DNA of 22,544 bases from a virus: positions 1 to 22,544 of the IMG/VR virus record IMGVR_UViG_3300042875_000083; one strand, 5' to 3'. Under the pieces are notes generated by a model. It ran no database searches. It had not been told where the DNA came from and saw only the letters and a list, made by a program, of their open reading frames with translations. The translations under genes and the position numbers were made by a program. How positions within the stretch are numbered: position 1 is the first letter of the stretch; each line of letters starts with the position of its first letter. This document shows positions 1 through 5,730 of this stretch, piece by piece.

Positions 1-119
1 CGGAAGTACAGGGTGCAGTGTGGATGCGTTTGTTCCTTGCGAAGCGCACCTCAAAGACACGAAACGGCAAACCCGACACCAAGTACACGCTCACTCCCGA
101 ATTCCATCTTGCACACTGA
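1..119 (+). CDS. C-terminal end of an unknown protein (partial at window edge)
   Basis: An open frame enters from the left edge (first complete codon at base 3) and ends at TGA 117-119, giving the last 38 residues. The tail is basic in its first half (AKRTSKTRNGKPDTKY) and ends TPEFHLAH. The next gene starts 9 bases downstream on the same strand, which supports co-transcription. No family is recognisable from so short a tail. It could also be a chance open frame, but the tight spacing and the ribosome-binding site right after its stop favour a real gene. Confidence 0.55.
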   Translation, partial: EVQGAVWMRLFLAKRTSKTRNGKPDTKYTLTPEFHLAH

Positions 120-128
120 GGTATTGCC

Positions 129-395
129 ATGCGTGTACGACTTGGTGGCAAGTACTGGACGCTTCGCTTCGTCGCAAACATGCGCGACTACGGTGACATG
201 CACGACCCAGGTCATTTGAAGGGTCGCATCATTCGCATCGGAACCTGGCCGTCTGAGCAGGACAGGATGGATACGCTCATCCACGAAGCATTGCACTGCA
301 TCAGACCCGAACTCGACGAGGCTGCGGTTGCTGACACTGCAACAGACATTGCGCGATTGCTGTGGAAGTTGGGCTATCGGCAGGTCATCAAATAA
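129..395 (+). CDS. Small HExxH putative metallopeptidase-like phage protein
   Basis: This 88-aa protein carries the zinc-protease signature HEALH at residues 52-56, within a helix that starts at DTLIHEALH. A second helix follows (DTATDIARLLWKLGYR). Small phage proteins of this shape are widespread, and their substrate is unknown. A third zinc ligand is not obvious, although acidic residues follow the motif (E61, D63, E64). The ATG is preceded by TGAGG at a 7-base distance, which fixes the start. It is the last rightward gene before the convergent leftward operon. It could be a minimal SprT/IrrE-like metalloprotease or a non-catalytic relative; activity is inferred from the motif only. Confidence 0.7.
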   Translation: MRVRLGGKYWTLRFVANMRDYGDMHDPGHLKGRIIRIGTWPSEQDRMDTLIHEALHCIRPELDEAAVADTATDIARLLWKLGYRQVIK

Positions 396-435
396 AAACC
401 CCTACGCCGCAGTGTGTGGTGCTACGACGCAGGGG
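390..435 (-). terminator. Strong intrinsic terminator of the leftward operon
   Basis: On the minus strand the arms CCCCTGCGTCGTAG (435-422) and CTGCGGCGTAGGGG (412-399) form a 14-bp stem with several G-U pairs and a 9-base loop. The tract TTTTTATTT follows (398-390). The G-U pairs work only in minus-strand RNA, and the U-tract lies only on that side, so this terminates leftward transcription after the Gp157-like gene. It slightly overlaps the stop codon of the convergent HExxH gene. Confidence 0.9.
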
Positions 436-457
436 GAGAGGATCGGACGGATTCAGT

Positions 458-961
458 CTAGCGAATTCGCAGACTCGTTCCGCGTGGAAGCAGACGGCAT
501 CCCGCAATTTCAGCACCTGAGTCAAGTGCTGCACGGATGGCATCCTTGTCAGCCTCGCGCACAATTCGTACGAAGATCGGGTCAAGTGCAGACGGATCGT
601 CTACCTCAAGCGACTGTTTGCCTCCCACGCTAGCAACACTTAATTTGAAACGCGGCGTGTCAATTTTAAGTTTGCCTGACTGCTCCATTGCCGCCTTCAA
701 ACCTTCTTTGAGGCGTGTAGCCAGCGCATCGTCAGCCGCTGCGAGCGCACGGATACGCGAAGCCTCCTTGCTTCGCGACTCCGCTCGCATTTCGAGTTCC
801 TTGATAAACCCTGCGTAAGACTCGGCCTTGCTTTCAAGCGCACCGTCAAGTCCCGCAAGGTGCTGATTCAGCGCGTCCTGCGCTTCGGGGCCGTCAATGC
901 CCCCATCAAGAACTGCGTCCAAGATACCCTGCATTTCGGTTGTAATGGCGTACAGCGACAT
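458..961 (-). CDS. Siphovirus Gp157-like protein
   Basis: This 167-aa protein begins MSLYAITTEMQGILD. It has a long central coiled coil (about residues 40-95), then a beta-rich C-terminal part with KLKIDTPRFKLSV, LEVDDPSALD and a DKDAIRAALDSGAEIAGCRL segment. This order is typical of the Gp157 family, found beside single-strand annealing genes in phages and once linked to phage resistance in Streptococcus; its biochemical role is not established. Its ATG overlaps the ERF stop by one base (TGATG), so translation is probably coupled. It is the last gene of the leftward operon, followed by the intrinsic terminator. Confidence 0.85.
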   Translation of the reverse strand: MSLYAITTEMQGILDAVLDGGIDGPEAQDALNQHLAGLDGALESKAESYAGFIKELEMRAESRSKEASRIRALAAADDALATRLKEGLKAAMEQSGKLKIDTPRFKLSVASVGGKQSLEVDDPSALDPIFVRIVREADKDAIRAALDSGAEIAGCRLLPRGTSLRIR

Positions 962-1755
962 CAGAATACCTCCTCTTTCACGGCCTTCACGTTGCCGAGG
1001 CAGCGCATGACTTGCAAGGTGTCACCGATGCGCTCAACGTCAAGTGTGATGGAGTTGCCAATAGTGTCACTTAGCAATTTGGCGTATTCCTCCACGCTGG
1101 TCGCAATCCACGCAACGCCATGCTCACCCTCAGCCTGGATGGCGTACGGCTTGCCCGGTCGCGCCACTACGCGCAGGATCTTGAACACCCCCGCGTACTC
1201 TTCGGGGTACGCATCGGCAACGATCCGATCCTTGACAGGCTCTGCCTTAGCAGGTGCTGCCTTTGCAGGGGGCGCAGATGCCTTGGGAGCGGCCGGAGTC
1301 GCACCCTTGGCTTCCGTTGGTTTGAACGTCTTGCGAGGCTCAGGGCGGTCATTGCGGTCGCCGCTGCTGCCGGCGTTGCCGTCATCGTCCTCCTCGCCGA
1401 CAATCCCGGTAATGGCTGCAAGCGAGTAACGGCGCAGGTAGGTGATGCTCGACCCCAACTGCTGCACCGTTGCGCGGTCAGGCAAGGCAGACCAAATCGT
1501 TTCAGCCATCCATTCCCCGCTTGAGTGCAGCAGGGTGGTGGTCACGCCAACCGAGCCGCCGTCGTTGCTGACGGTCTGAACTGCGCTGATCCCGTGCGCT
1601 GCAAGTGGTGCGCGTACCGCGTTAATGATCGCGCCTAGGCTGGCGTACCGCGACTTAAAGTGCGGGTTGACTGCGTCCAAGTTGGGGTTCTTGATGTGGC
1701 CGTTCGCCGCCGCCAGTGCCTTTGCTAACTCTCCGATTGTTTCGCTGCGTTGCAT
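961..1755 (-). CDS. erf: ERF-family single-strand DNA annealing protein
   Basis: ERF proteins anneal complementary single strands during phage recombination and genome circularisation. Here the 264-aa protein shows the N-terminal ERF core: NPHFKSRYASLG (30-41), a beta segment SVGVTTTLLHSSGEWM (68-83) and the signature QQLGSSITYLRRYSLAAITGI (98-118), followed by the acidic stretch EEDDDG. An Ala/Pro/Lys-rich linker (about 135-175) leads to a small C-terminal beta domain that I do not recognise. The start has a strong AGAGAGGAC site 7 bases upstream. It has its own apparent promoter and operator and is coupled to the Gp157-like gene. Pairing with RusA upstream makes a recombination module. Confidence 0.92.
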   Translation of the reverse strand: MQRSETIGELAKALAAANGHIKNPNLDAVNPHFKSRYASLGAIINAVRAPLAAHGISAVQTVSNDGGSVGVTTTLLHSSGEWMAETIWSALPDRATVQQLGSSITYLRRYSLAAITGIVGEEDDDGNAGSSGDRNDRPEPRKTFKPTEAKGATPAAPKASAPPAKAAPAKAEPVKDRIVADAYPEEYAGVFKILRVVARPGKPYAIQAEGEHGVAWIATSVEEYAKLLSDTIGNSITLDVERIGDTLQVMRCLGNVKAVKEEVF

Positions 1756-1776
1756 GTGAAGTCCTCTCTAGTGACT

Positions 1777-1792
1777 GCGCGGAACGCCGCGC
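1777..1792 (-). promoter_or_regulatory. GC-rich hairpin in the ERF 5' leader
   Basis: GCGCGG (1777-1782) and CCGCGC (1787-1792) form a 6-bp all-GC stem with a 4-base loop. It lies between the predicted ERF transcription start and the ribosome-binding site. It may stabilise the leader or tune translation; the function is inferred from position only. Confidence 0.45.
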
Positions 1793-1797
1793 ACGAC

Positions 1798-1814
1798 TGA
1801 CACAACGTGTGTCA
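1798..1814. promoter_or_regulatory. Palindromic operator candidate at the ERF promoter
   Basis: TGACACA (1798-1804) and TGTGTCA (1808-1814) are exact 7-base inverted arms with a 3-base centre. The site begins just downstream of the predicted start of transcription from the 1823-1850 promoter. A repressor dimer bound here would block ERF-Gp157 transcription. No second copy of this half-site pair was found by eye. Confidence 0.5.
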
Positions 1815-1822
1815 ATGTGATA

Positions 1823-1850
1823 GTTATACCTCCAAGTATCCTAATGTCAA
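1823..1850 (-). promoter_or_regulatory. Internal sigma70-type promoter for ERF-Gp157
   Basis: On the minus strand there is TTGACA (1850-1845), a 16-base spacer and TATAAC (1828-1823). Transcription would begin near 1816 and read into ERF. The -35 box overlaps the last codons of rusA. The consensus match and the operator just downstream make this a good candidate. Confidence 0.6.
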
Positions 1851-2272
1851 CAAGTAGTGTAAATGGAAATGCGAGATTCAGCAGTATTTCCGTACGCCTT
1901 GGTGGCAACAAGACTTACGACCTGCGAGTCATCGGCGTAGATAATCCCTGTCAAAGAATCAAGGACAGCGCGGCACAGTTTGTCGATGTCCGGCTTGCCT
2001 GGGTGGGTTGCAACGCCAGCGCGAAGCACACCCTTTGCGTTGTAGTGGCTTTTTGGCCTGACGAACGTAAACGCAATCGACACTCCCACCGTCCCGTGTG
2101 TTGCGCCTTCAGCCCACACCTCACGCGCTGCAAGGGCTACGGTTGCCCTGTAGGGCTTTACGCGAGAGCAAGACTCTACGAGGGCAATGCGTCCACCTCG
2201 CGTCCTGAACGCCTTCTTGCTGCCCTGCGGAGCGGCGACACCAGGTACGCGGAACTCAATCAAATGCGTCAC
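1847..2272 (-). CDS. rusA: RusA-family Holliday junction resolvase
   Basis: RusA dimers cut four-way DNA junctions. The 141-aa protein has the family signature KPDIDKLCRAVLDSL (93-107) followed by YADDSQV (112-118). D95, D97 and D114/D115 sit where the family's metal-binding aspartates lie, and K98 is the conserved lysine. The length is typical. The start is GTG at 2272-2270, giving VTHLIEFRVPG; it overlaps the end of the 51-aa upstream ORF by 17 bases. It stands between small unknown genes and ERF in a leftward recombination module. A gap of about 90 bases to ERF holds a separate promoter. Confidence 0.92.
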   Translation of the reverse strand: MTHLIEFRVPGVAAPQGSKKAFRTRGGRIALVESCSRVKPYRATVALAAREVWAEGATHGTVGVSIAFTFVRPKSHYNAKGVLRAGVATHPGKPDIDKLCRAVLDSLTGIIYADDSQVVSLVATKAYGNTAESRISIYTTC

Positions 2273-2411
2273 CGTGGATCTTATATCGCTCTGCTATTGC
2301 TCTTGCTAGTTCTTGTCGGAGGTACACAATTTCTACACTTGCCTCCAGCAACAACGGGTCAGTTGATTTTGAGGACGCGATTCTGTCAACGATGTCCTCG
2401 GGGTAGTCCAT
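2256..2411 (-). CDS. Small hypothetical protein (51 aa)
   Basis: A short frame starts at ATG 2411-2409 (MDYPEDIVDRI) and ends at TGA 2258-2256. Its start overlaps the TAA of the upstream 87-aa gene by one base (TAATG), and its end overlaps the rusA start by 17 bases. It is acidic at the N-terminus, with a helical middle (LLLEASVEIVYLRQELARAIAERY) that could form a short coiled coil. No family is recognised. Without it there would be an unusual gap of about 140 bases in an otherwise gapless operon, which supports it. Confidence 0.6.
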   Translation of the reverse strand: MDYPEDIVDRIASSKSTDPLLLEASVEIVYLRQELARAIAERYKIHGDAFD

Positions 2412-2674
2412 TATCCCTCTCCCTCATACAACACCCGTTCAAGGCTTGATCTGAATCGAGCGCGTACCGCTTCGCGCATTGATTCGCATTCTTGTTGCGA
2501 CGCAAGTAGTTGCGCCTCAAGCAATTTAATTTGATCTTCAAGCGATCTTTGTTGAGTAATCGACCGCCAATACGCTAGTGGAATACCCGATGCAAATTCA
2601 ATGCGCTCGCCTAATGATTTGACATCGGTGGGGGAACGTCCCCCACCAACGCCGTCCTCAAAAACATGTTTCAT
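2411..2674 (-). CDS. Small coiled-coil hypothetical protein (87 aa)
   Basis: Residues 1-40 are mixed, with SLGERIEFASGIPLAYWRSI; residues 42-82 form a likely coiled coil (QRSLEDQIKLLEAQLLASQQ onward). There is no signal peptide or membrane segment. The start ATG overlaps the stop of the upstream 52-aa HTH gene (ATGA, 2671-2674), and the stop overlaps the next start (TAATG). Function is unknown. Confidence 0.65.
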   Translation of the reverse strand: MKHVFEDGVGGGRSPTDVKSLGERIEFASGIPLAYWRSITQQRSLEDQIKLLEAQLLASQQECESMREAVRARFRSSLERVLYEGEG

Positions 2675-2829
2675 TCGGCCGCTACTTTCACCTTGTGCCG
2701 GCTACCGCGCAGGATGCGTGACACGCTCCCGGGACTAATGCCGTACTTGATGGCAATGGCACACTGGCGCATGCCTGCTGCCTTGTCAACGCGCACACCT
2801 TCAACAATGTATGGAGTGAGTTTCTTCAT
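2671..2829 (-). CDS. Tiny helix-turn-helix protein (52 aa)
   Basis: The frame runs from ATG 2829-2827 to TGA 2673-2671 and fits the operon exactly, with ATGA overlaps at both ends. Residues 18-41 (AGMRQCAIAIKYGISPGSVS then RILRG) read as a helix-turn-helix: an alanine/isoleucine-rich first helix, a glycine turn and a recognition helix, followed by the basic tail SRHKVKV. It resembles the isolated HTH of resolvase or transposase families. It probably binds DNA, perhaps as a small regulator of this operon; the target is not known. Confidence 0.65.
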   Translation of the reverse strand: MKKLTPYIVEGVRVDKAAGMRQCAIAIKYGISPGSVSRILRGSRHKVKVAAE

Positions 2830-3041
2830 GGGACTTTCCTGTTAATTGATTCCAATAACGACTTGATTTCTTCGGCAACCTTTGCTTTGTCAAAGTCTAC
2901 CCCACTGTCAATGACACCGCCAATGACACCAAGCATGCGTGATTGCTGCTGTAAATCAAACAAACGAGTGCGAAGTTGGGTGATAATGCGGTTGCGCTCG
3001 TTGAGCAGTTCTTCGTAGAAATGTGCGGGTGATGTACTCAT
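2826..3041 (-). CDS. Small coiled-coil hypothetical protein (71 aa)
   Basis: Residues 5-35 (AHFYEELLNERNRIITQLRT onward) form a probable coiled coil. A hydrophobic GVIGGVIDSGVDF stretch and a C-terminal helix (KAKVAEEIKSLLESI) follow. No family is recognised. It joins its upstream and downstream neighbours by ATGA overlaps. Confidence 0.65.
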   Translation of the reverse strand: MSTSPAHFYEELLNERNRIITQLRTRLFDLQQQSRMLGVIGGVIDSGVDFDKAKVAEEIKSLLESINRKVP

Positions 3042-3238
3042 TCTGACTCCTGATGGAAATGCCTTCTGATTTTGTAAGCCTGGTCTGCTCTGATGCTGAC
3101 GCGGATACGGTCGTGTGCGTCAGATCCTTGTAGTTGCGCGTATATTTGCGCGACTTGGTGTCCTTCGCTGTCAAGCAAAATAATGCTCTCATTGCGCTTG
3201 CGTAGTGTGATTGTCAAGAATCCTGCTTTAGTTGACAT
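3038..3238 (-). CDS. Small beta-rich protein, possibly CsrA-like (66 aa)
   Basis: From ATG 3238 the protein begins MSTKAGFLTITLRKRNESII and continues with alternating hydrophobic strands to RIRVSIRADQAYKIRRHFH. The opening strand, a KRNES step like the R-x-GE-S step of CsrA, and the closing I-V-S-I-A-x-x-x-x-I-R-R pattern recall the carbon storage regulator fold, an mRNA-binding dimer that blocks ribosome-binding sites. The match is by pattern only. An in-frame start at 3271 would overlap the upstream gene by 44 bases, so 3238 (11-base overlap) is preferred. The stop overlaps the next start (ATGA). Confidence 0.55.
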   Translation of the reverse strand: MSTKAGFLTITLRKRNESIILLDSEGHQVAQIYAQLQGSDAHDRIRVSIRADQAYKIRRHFHQESE

Positions 3239-3617
3239 GTCGAATCCGTGTGCTCGGTGAACACTTGGCAATGAAATTCACGACTTTTTCGACATAGTCG
3301 TCGCGAATACTGTTTGCTGTATCACTTTCTTCGCGCATGCAAGTTGACGCAAACCGCGTTCCGTCAACACCGATTTCGCTGAGCGTCAGCATGTACACGC
3401 ATGCTCGCCAGAAGTACATGGGTGGGTTGCCATCACCTTCGTCAACGCGGTGAAGCATTGGGTCGCTGCCGACAAGCACTAGCACTGGGTTCTCTGCTTG
3501 CATGCTCAGACCGCGTTGAATGCCTTCCTCGCACATCCAAGCAGGCAGGCCGTCAGCGGTAGTCCACTTGCAGTCATCCATTGTTGGCCGCGCCCAACGG
3601 TTATTTTCTTCTTCCAT
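3228..3617 (-). CDS. Hypothetical protein (129 aa)
   Basis: The chosen start is ATG 3617, which overlaps the upstream stop as TAATG; an in-frame start at 3638 is less likely. The sequence has a charged N-terminus (MEEENNRW), a hydrophobic core NPVLVLVG and YFWRACVYMLTLSEIGVDGT, and a C-terminal helix DDYVEKVVNFIAK. Four cysteines are scattered without a metal-site pattern. No family is recognised. It is probably a soluble cytoplasmic phage accessory protein. Confidence 0.65.
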   Translation of the reverse strand: MEEENNRWARPTMDDCKWTTADGLPAWMCEEGIQRGLSMQAENPVLVLVGSDPMLHRVDEGDGNPPMYFWRACVYMLTLSEIGVDGTRFASTCMREESDTANSIRDDYVEKVVNFIAKCSPSTRIRHVN

Positions 3618-3811
3618 TACTTTGCCTCCTTGTAGCAATCCCAGCCGCGCTTCTCTGCGACTTCTTGGCTTGTAGCCTTAATTCCAACACCAACACTCCA
3701 ATTACACACCTCCCGCCGTGCTTCGTCCCGCTCCTTGCGGAGCGTGTCCACCTGTTCCATCAAATAGTCAATCTCTTTGCACAATGTCGCTATGTCTCGT
3801 AGATCGCTCAT
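3617..3811 (-). CDS. Small coiled-coil hypothetical protein (64 aa)
   Basis: The start at ATG 3811 (MSDLRDIATLCKEIDYL) makes an ATGA overlap with the upstream winged-helix gene; an in-frame ATG at 3853 would overlap by 46 bases and is less likely. Residues 4-34 form a coiled coil (LMEQVDTLRKERDEARREV). The C-terminus ATSQEVAEKRGWDCYKEAK is helical. Small proteins of this pattern are common in phage early operons; function is unknown. Confidence 0.6.
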   Translation of the reverse strand: MSDLRDIATLCKEIDYLMEQVDTLRKERDEARREVCNWSVGVGIKATSQEVAEKRGWDCYKEAK

Positions 3812-4137
3812 GCCGTCCTCCCAAACAAGGTTGTTGGTATTGGTAATGTCCACACACGCGCTGATCGGCCTGACCGTGTTGGTCGCTTGCCGTCAGCAAC
3901 AATCAATCCATCGTTCATCAGGCTGTTAACACACGCGCTGCAAGTCTGATGCGTCAATGACAACCGAATTTCAAGTTCGTCGCAAGTGCCTGGTTGTTGA
4001 GTAATCGCGTCAAGCACCAACGCGTTCAGCGTCCCTAGGCGCGGTTGAATGTCTGACCAGGCTGCGTCTTGTGTATCCCACCGCGTTGTTTGCCGGCGCG
4101 TACTGCGCGGTTCGTTGCCGTCTGCTGACTTGTTCAT
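3808..4137 (-). CDS. Winged helix-turn-helix DNA-binding protein
   Basis: In this 109-aa protein residues 37-97 form a winged helix: helix 1 LNALVLDAITQQPG, helix 2 TCDELEIRLSL, recognition helix HQTCSACVNSLMNDGLIV, then the wing GKRPTRSGRSARVW. The layout matches small phage wHTH proteins that resemble MarR or replication-initiator wings. The N-terminal 30 residues are polar, basic and probably disordered. It is coupled by ATGA overlaps on both sides, directly after the Mom-like gene. It may regulate the operon or act in replication; the sequence does not decide. Confidence 0.7.
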   Translation of the reverse strand: MNKSADGNEPRSTRRQTTRWDTQDAAWSDIQPRLGTLNALVLDAITQQPGTCDELEIRLSLTHQTCSACVNSLMNDGLIVADGKRPTRSGRSARVWTLPIPTTLFGRTA

Positions 4138-4727
4138 GCGTCCTCCCGTGCTTCAATGGCGGCAATAGGCTTTCTTGGTATGTAATATTCCCAACGAACT
4201 TTGTCAGCAATGGATTGTTCCGTGTTTCGTTTGCGCGTGTCGTTCGTCCAAGACGTTCCTTTGCTTGTTACAACCGGAATCCAATTAGCAGCCTTGTAAA
4301 TTGTTCCTAAATGAACCTCTGTGTCTTGATATGAAATGAGCCGATCAATTGTCAGCAAATTCTTTGTAATTACCCTGACCATCTTGGCGATCATCCATGT
4401 CGCGGTGTTTTTTGGGCATGGCTCGGAAATTGCAAGCCGTCGCAATTCAAGAATCCGTTCTCCATTTGTCATCCTGTTTTGTGCCACGGGGCTAGACCAA
4501 ATTCCGGTAGCCACATAGAAGCCGTCAAATTTTGCTCCAAAGCAAATGTATGCCGTATTCCGAACTACATTGCTCCAATGGATTTTTGGCAGGCGTGAGT
4601 GCCATAACGAATTTAAATGACATGCATGAATTGCTGATATAACTTCTAAAGTTAATTGCTTTGGACTGTCAATTTTTGGTGCTGGGGTTGGTGAGAACAA
4701 ATCAAGTCGTTCATCTATTGGATTCAT
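4134..4727 (-). CDS. Mom-like (GNAT-fold) DNA modification protein
   Basis: The 197-aa protein shows a Mom/GNAT-like core: GFYVATGIWSSPVAQ (69-83), the strand ELRRLAIS (94-101), the helix CPKNTATWMIAKMVRVITK (104-122), and ISYQDTEVHLGTIYKAANWI (131-150), then a basic tail with SKGTSW and RKRN. In phage Mu, Mom converts adenines to a methylcarbamoyl form that protects DNA from restriction. The SYQD...H.GTIYKAA.W motif is what I associate with Mom relatives annotated in many phages; substrate and modification here are inferred. It sits in the leftward operon with 4-base overlaps on both sides. The alternative is another GNAT acyltransferase. Confidence 0.7.
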   Translation of the reverse strand: MNPIDERLDLFSPTPAPKIDSPKQLTLEVISAIHACHLNSLWHSRLPKIHWSNVVRNTAYICFGAKFDGFYVATGIWSSPVAQNRMTNGERILELRRLAISEPCPKNTATWMIAKMVRVITKNLLTIDRLISYQDTEVHLGTIYKAANWIPVVTSKGTSWTNDTRKRNTEQSIADKVRWEYYIPRKPIAAIEAREDA

Positions 4728-5041
4728 GCGTCCTCCGGTGAACGAGCAGCAATGTACTTGCGTACCTGCTCCGCATCTTCAAGCGCAGCGCGTACCTCGG
4801 ACATTGGGAAGTCTGACGGGACAATGTCTTGGTCAGTCAACTCAACGTCATCAACCGCAATTTCAAGGATTCTCCAAGAGATTAACACCCAGCCATACAC
4901 GTTGGCGTAACGACCATCGTCGTGTTGTTCCCAATGCACCTCAAGCGTTGCGGTGACAACGTGTTCGCTGAGGTATTCCGCAGCCCGGTCATTAGTAACC
5001 CATTCCGACAGAACGTCAATTTGCAGGATTTGCTTGGTCAC
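4724..5041 (-). CDS. Hypothetical protein (105 aa)
   Basis: The preferred start is GTG 5041, which overlaps the upstream TGA as GTGA; an upstream in-frame start at 5071 would overlap by 34 bases. The protein starts VTKQILQIDVLSEWVTN and has the acidic segment EIAVDDVELTDQDIVPSDF. It ends in a helix SEVRAALEDAEQVRKYIAAR. It is acidic and soluble with no recognised family. The stop overlaps the Mom-like start (ATGA). Confidence 0.6.
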   Translation of the reverse strand: MTKQILQIDVLSEWVTNDRAAEYLSEHVVTATLEVHWEQHDDGRYANVYGWVLISWRILEIAVDDVELTDQDIVPSDFPMSEVRAALEDAEQVRKYIAARSPEDA

Positions 5042-5292
5042 AAGGTCACCTCCGTGTCGCGGTGAGCGCATAGGAACGCAGCCTCAGCCGCGTAGATTTC
5101 GTCAATGCAAGCGTCAAATGCAAACTCGTTGTCAACGTCCACGCAAGCGCGTTCGTTGTGTGCGCGGATGACGCGCTGGCTGACGGCATCGTTAATCTCG
5201 CGAGCGGCCGCAACAAGAACGTCACAGTAAATGCGAGCAAGGTGCGGGTTGGTAAATGCGTCAGTAACGGTAACTTTGAACTTGGTAGTCAT
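5038..5292 (-). CDS. Hypothetical protein (84 aa)
   Basis: The start is ATG 5292, preceded by GAGAGGATTGAC, a strong ribosome-binding site; the in-frame TTG at 5307 lies upstream of that site and is rejected. The sequence is helical, with PHLARIYCDVLVAAAREIND and a cluster of acidic residues (CVDVDNEF, CIDEIYAAEAAF). No family is recognised. It is an early gene of the leftward operon. Confidence 0.65.
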   Translation of the reverse strand: MTTKFKVTVTDAFTNPHLARIYCDVLVAAAREINDAVSQRVIRAHNERACVDVDNEFAFDACIDEIYAAEAAFLCAHRDTEVTL

Positions 5293-5316
5293 TGTCAATC
5301 CTCTCAAATTGAATGT

Positions 5317-5385
5317 TTATAATCCGAAGGTGTCGTCCGCGCCGTCGGCGGTGTCATCGATATATGGGTCGTTTGGGTTTGCCAT
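5317..5385 (-). CDS. Acidic 22-residue microprotein, first gene of the leftward operon
   Basis: ATG 5385-5383 to TAA 5319-5317 encodes an acidic peptide starting MANPNDPYIDDTADGADD. It has the same leader (GAGAGGACTGACAATG) as the next gene, one base different, which is strong evidence that ribosomes start here. It may be a real microprotein or a leader peptide that controls the downstream gene. It is the first open frame after the promoter at 5440-5467. Confidence 0.5.
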   Translation of the reverse strand: MANPNDPYIDDTADGADDTFGL

Positions 5386-5439
5386 TGTCAGTCCTCTCAA
5401 ACTGGGTGCGTTGTCTTGAGCCGCGCTCTTGACTCACAC

Positions 5440-5467
5440 AGAATACGCTGCCGTATTACAGCGTCAA
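5440..5467 (-). promoter_or_regulatory. Leftward early promoter
   Basis: On the minus strand TTGACG (5467-5462) and TATTCT (5445-5440) are separated by 16 bases. Transcription would start near 5433, about 48 bases before the microprotein start, and cover the whole leftward operon. This is the best sigma70-like match upstream of that operon. Confidence 0.55.
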
Positions 5468-5507
5468 CCCCTACACCTACATAAAGTTGACAGATTTGTG
5501 CATATTG

Positions 5508-5540
5508 ACAATTTGTAGTTGGATAATGGCAACAAATTGT
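5508..5540. repeat. Inverted repeat, operator candidate between divergent promoters
   Basis: ACAATTTGT (5508-5516) and ACAAATTGT (5532-5540) are exact 9-base inverted arms around 15 bases. The site lies between the leftward promoter (5440-5467) and a rightward -10 box (5557-5562), where a switch repressor would act. TTGACA also occurs at 5505-5510 and 5540-5545, beside each arm. Binding is inferred. Confidence 0.45.
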
Positions 5541-5556
5541 TGACAGACAAGCCATG

Positions 5557-5562
5557 TATGAT
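5557..5562 (+). promoter_or_regulatory. Rightward -10 box before the first RNA candidate
   Basis: TATGAT at 5557-5562 would place a start near 5569-5570, just before the first hairpin. No good -35 is present at 16-18 bases; TTGACA at 5540-5545 is only 11 bases away. A weak -35 or an activator would be required. Confidence 0.35.
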
Positions 5563-5569
5563 GCTTGCG

Positions 5570-5693
5570 CGGTGATGTGGGTAAGACTCCCACTTGCGAC
5601 GAGGCACAAGGCCGTAAGGTACGCCCCTCGTTTCCCAGGCAATGGGGTAACAGAACCTACCGACGGGACAGGGCGCGGCAACGCGTTGCTGTC
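5570..5693 (+). ncRNA. Candidate structured RNA 1 (alternative: 41-aa ORF)
   Basis: Successive plus-strand hairpins fill this stretch: GTGGG/CCCAC (5577-5593); ACGAGG/CCTCGT (5599-5631) with an inner CC-GTAA-GG; CCCA/TGGG (5634-5646); and an 11-bp stem GACAG+GGCGCG / CGCGTT+CTGTC (5667-5693) with one bulge and a GCAA tetraloop. Two G-U pairs in the last stem form only in plus-strand RNA. An overlapping frame, ATG 5575 to TAA 5698-5700 (MWVRLPLATRHK...), could instead encode a 41-aa protein, and I cannot fully exclude it. No Rfam family is recognised by eye. Confidence 0.45.
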
Positions 5694-5730
5694 TGCATAA
5701 ACCTATGAATAATTTGAACCTTTATGCAGA
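5692..5730. repeat. Perfect 10-bp inverted repeat after RNA candidate 1
   Basis: TCTGCATAAA (5692-5701) and TTTATGCAGA (5721-5730) are exact inverse copies with a 19-base AT-rich interval. There is no U-tract, so this is not a standard terminator. It may be a 3' end structure, a protein-binding site or a recombination site. Confidence 0.5.

Noticed and set aside
860-1429. 189-aa open frame on the plus strand
   Set aside because: It is antisense to ERF and Gp157, both well supported; no ribosome-binding site or family pattern.
1817-2449. 210-aa open frame on the plus strand
   Set aside because: It lies antisense to rusA and the small ORF beside it, whose family motifs and coupled starts are clear.
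5397-5681. 94-aa minus-strand frame in the divergent region
   Set aside because: It runs through the leftward promoter and the hairpins, has no ribosome-binding site, and conflicts with the RNA structure evidence.
5692-5730. Intrinsic terminator
   Set aside because: The perfect inverted repeat has no U-tract on either side and a 19-base loop, so it is listed as a repeat only.
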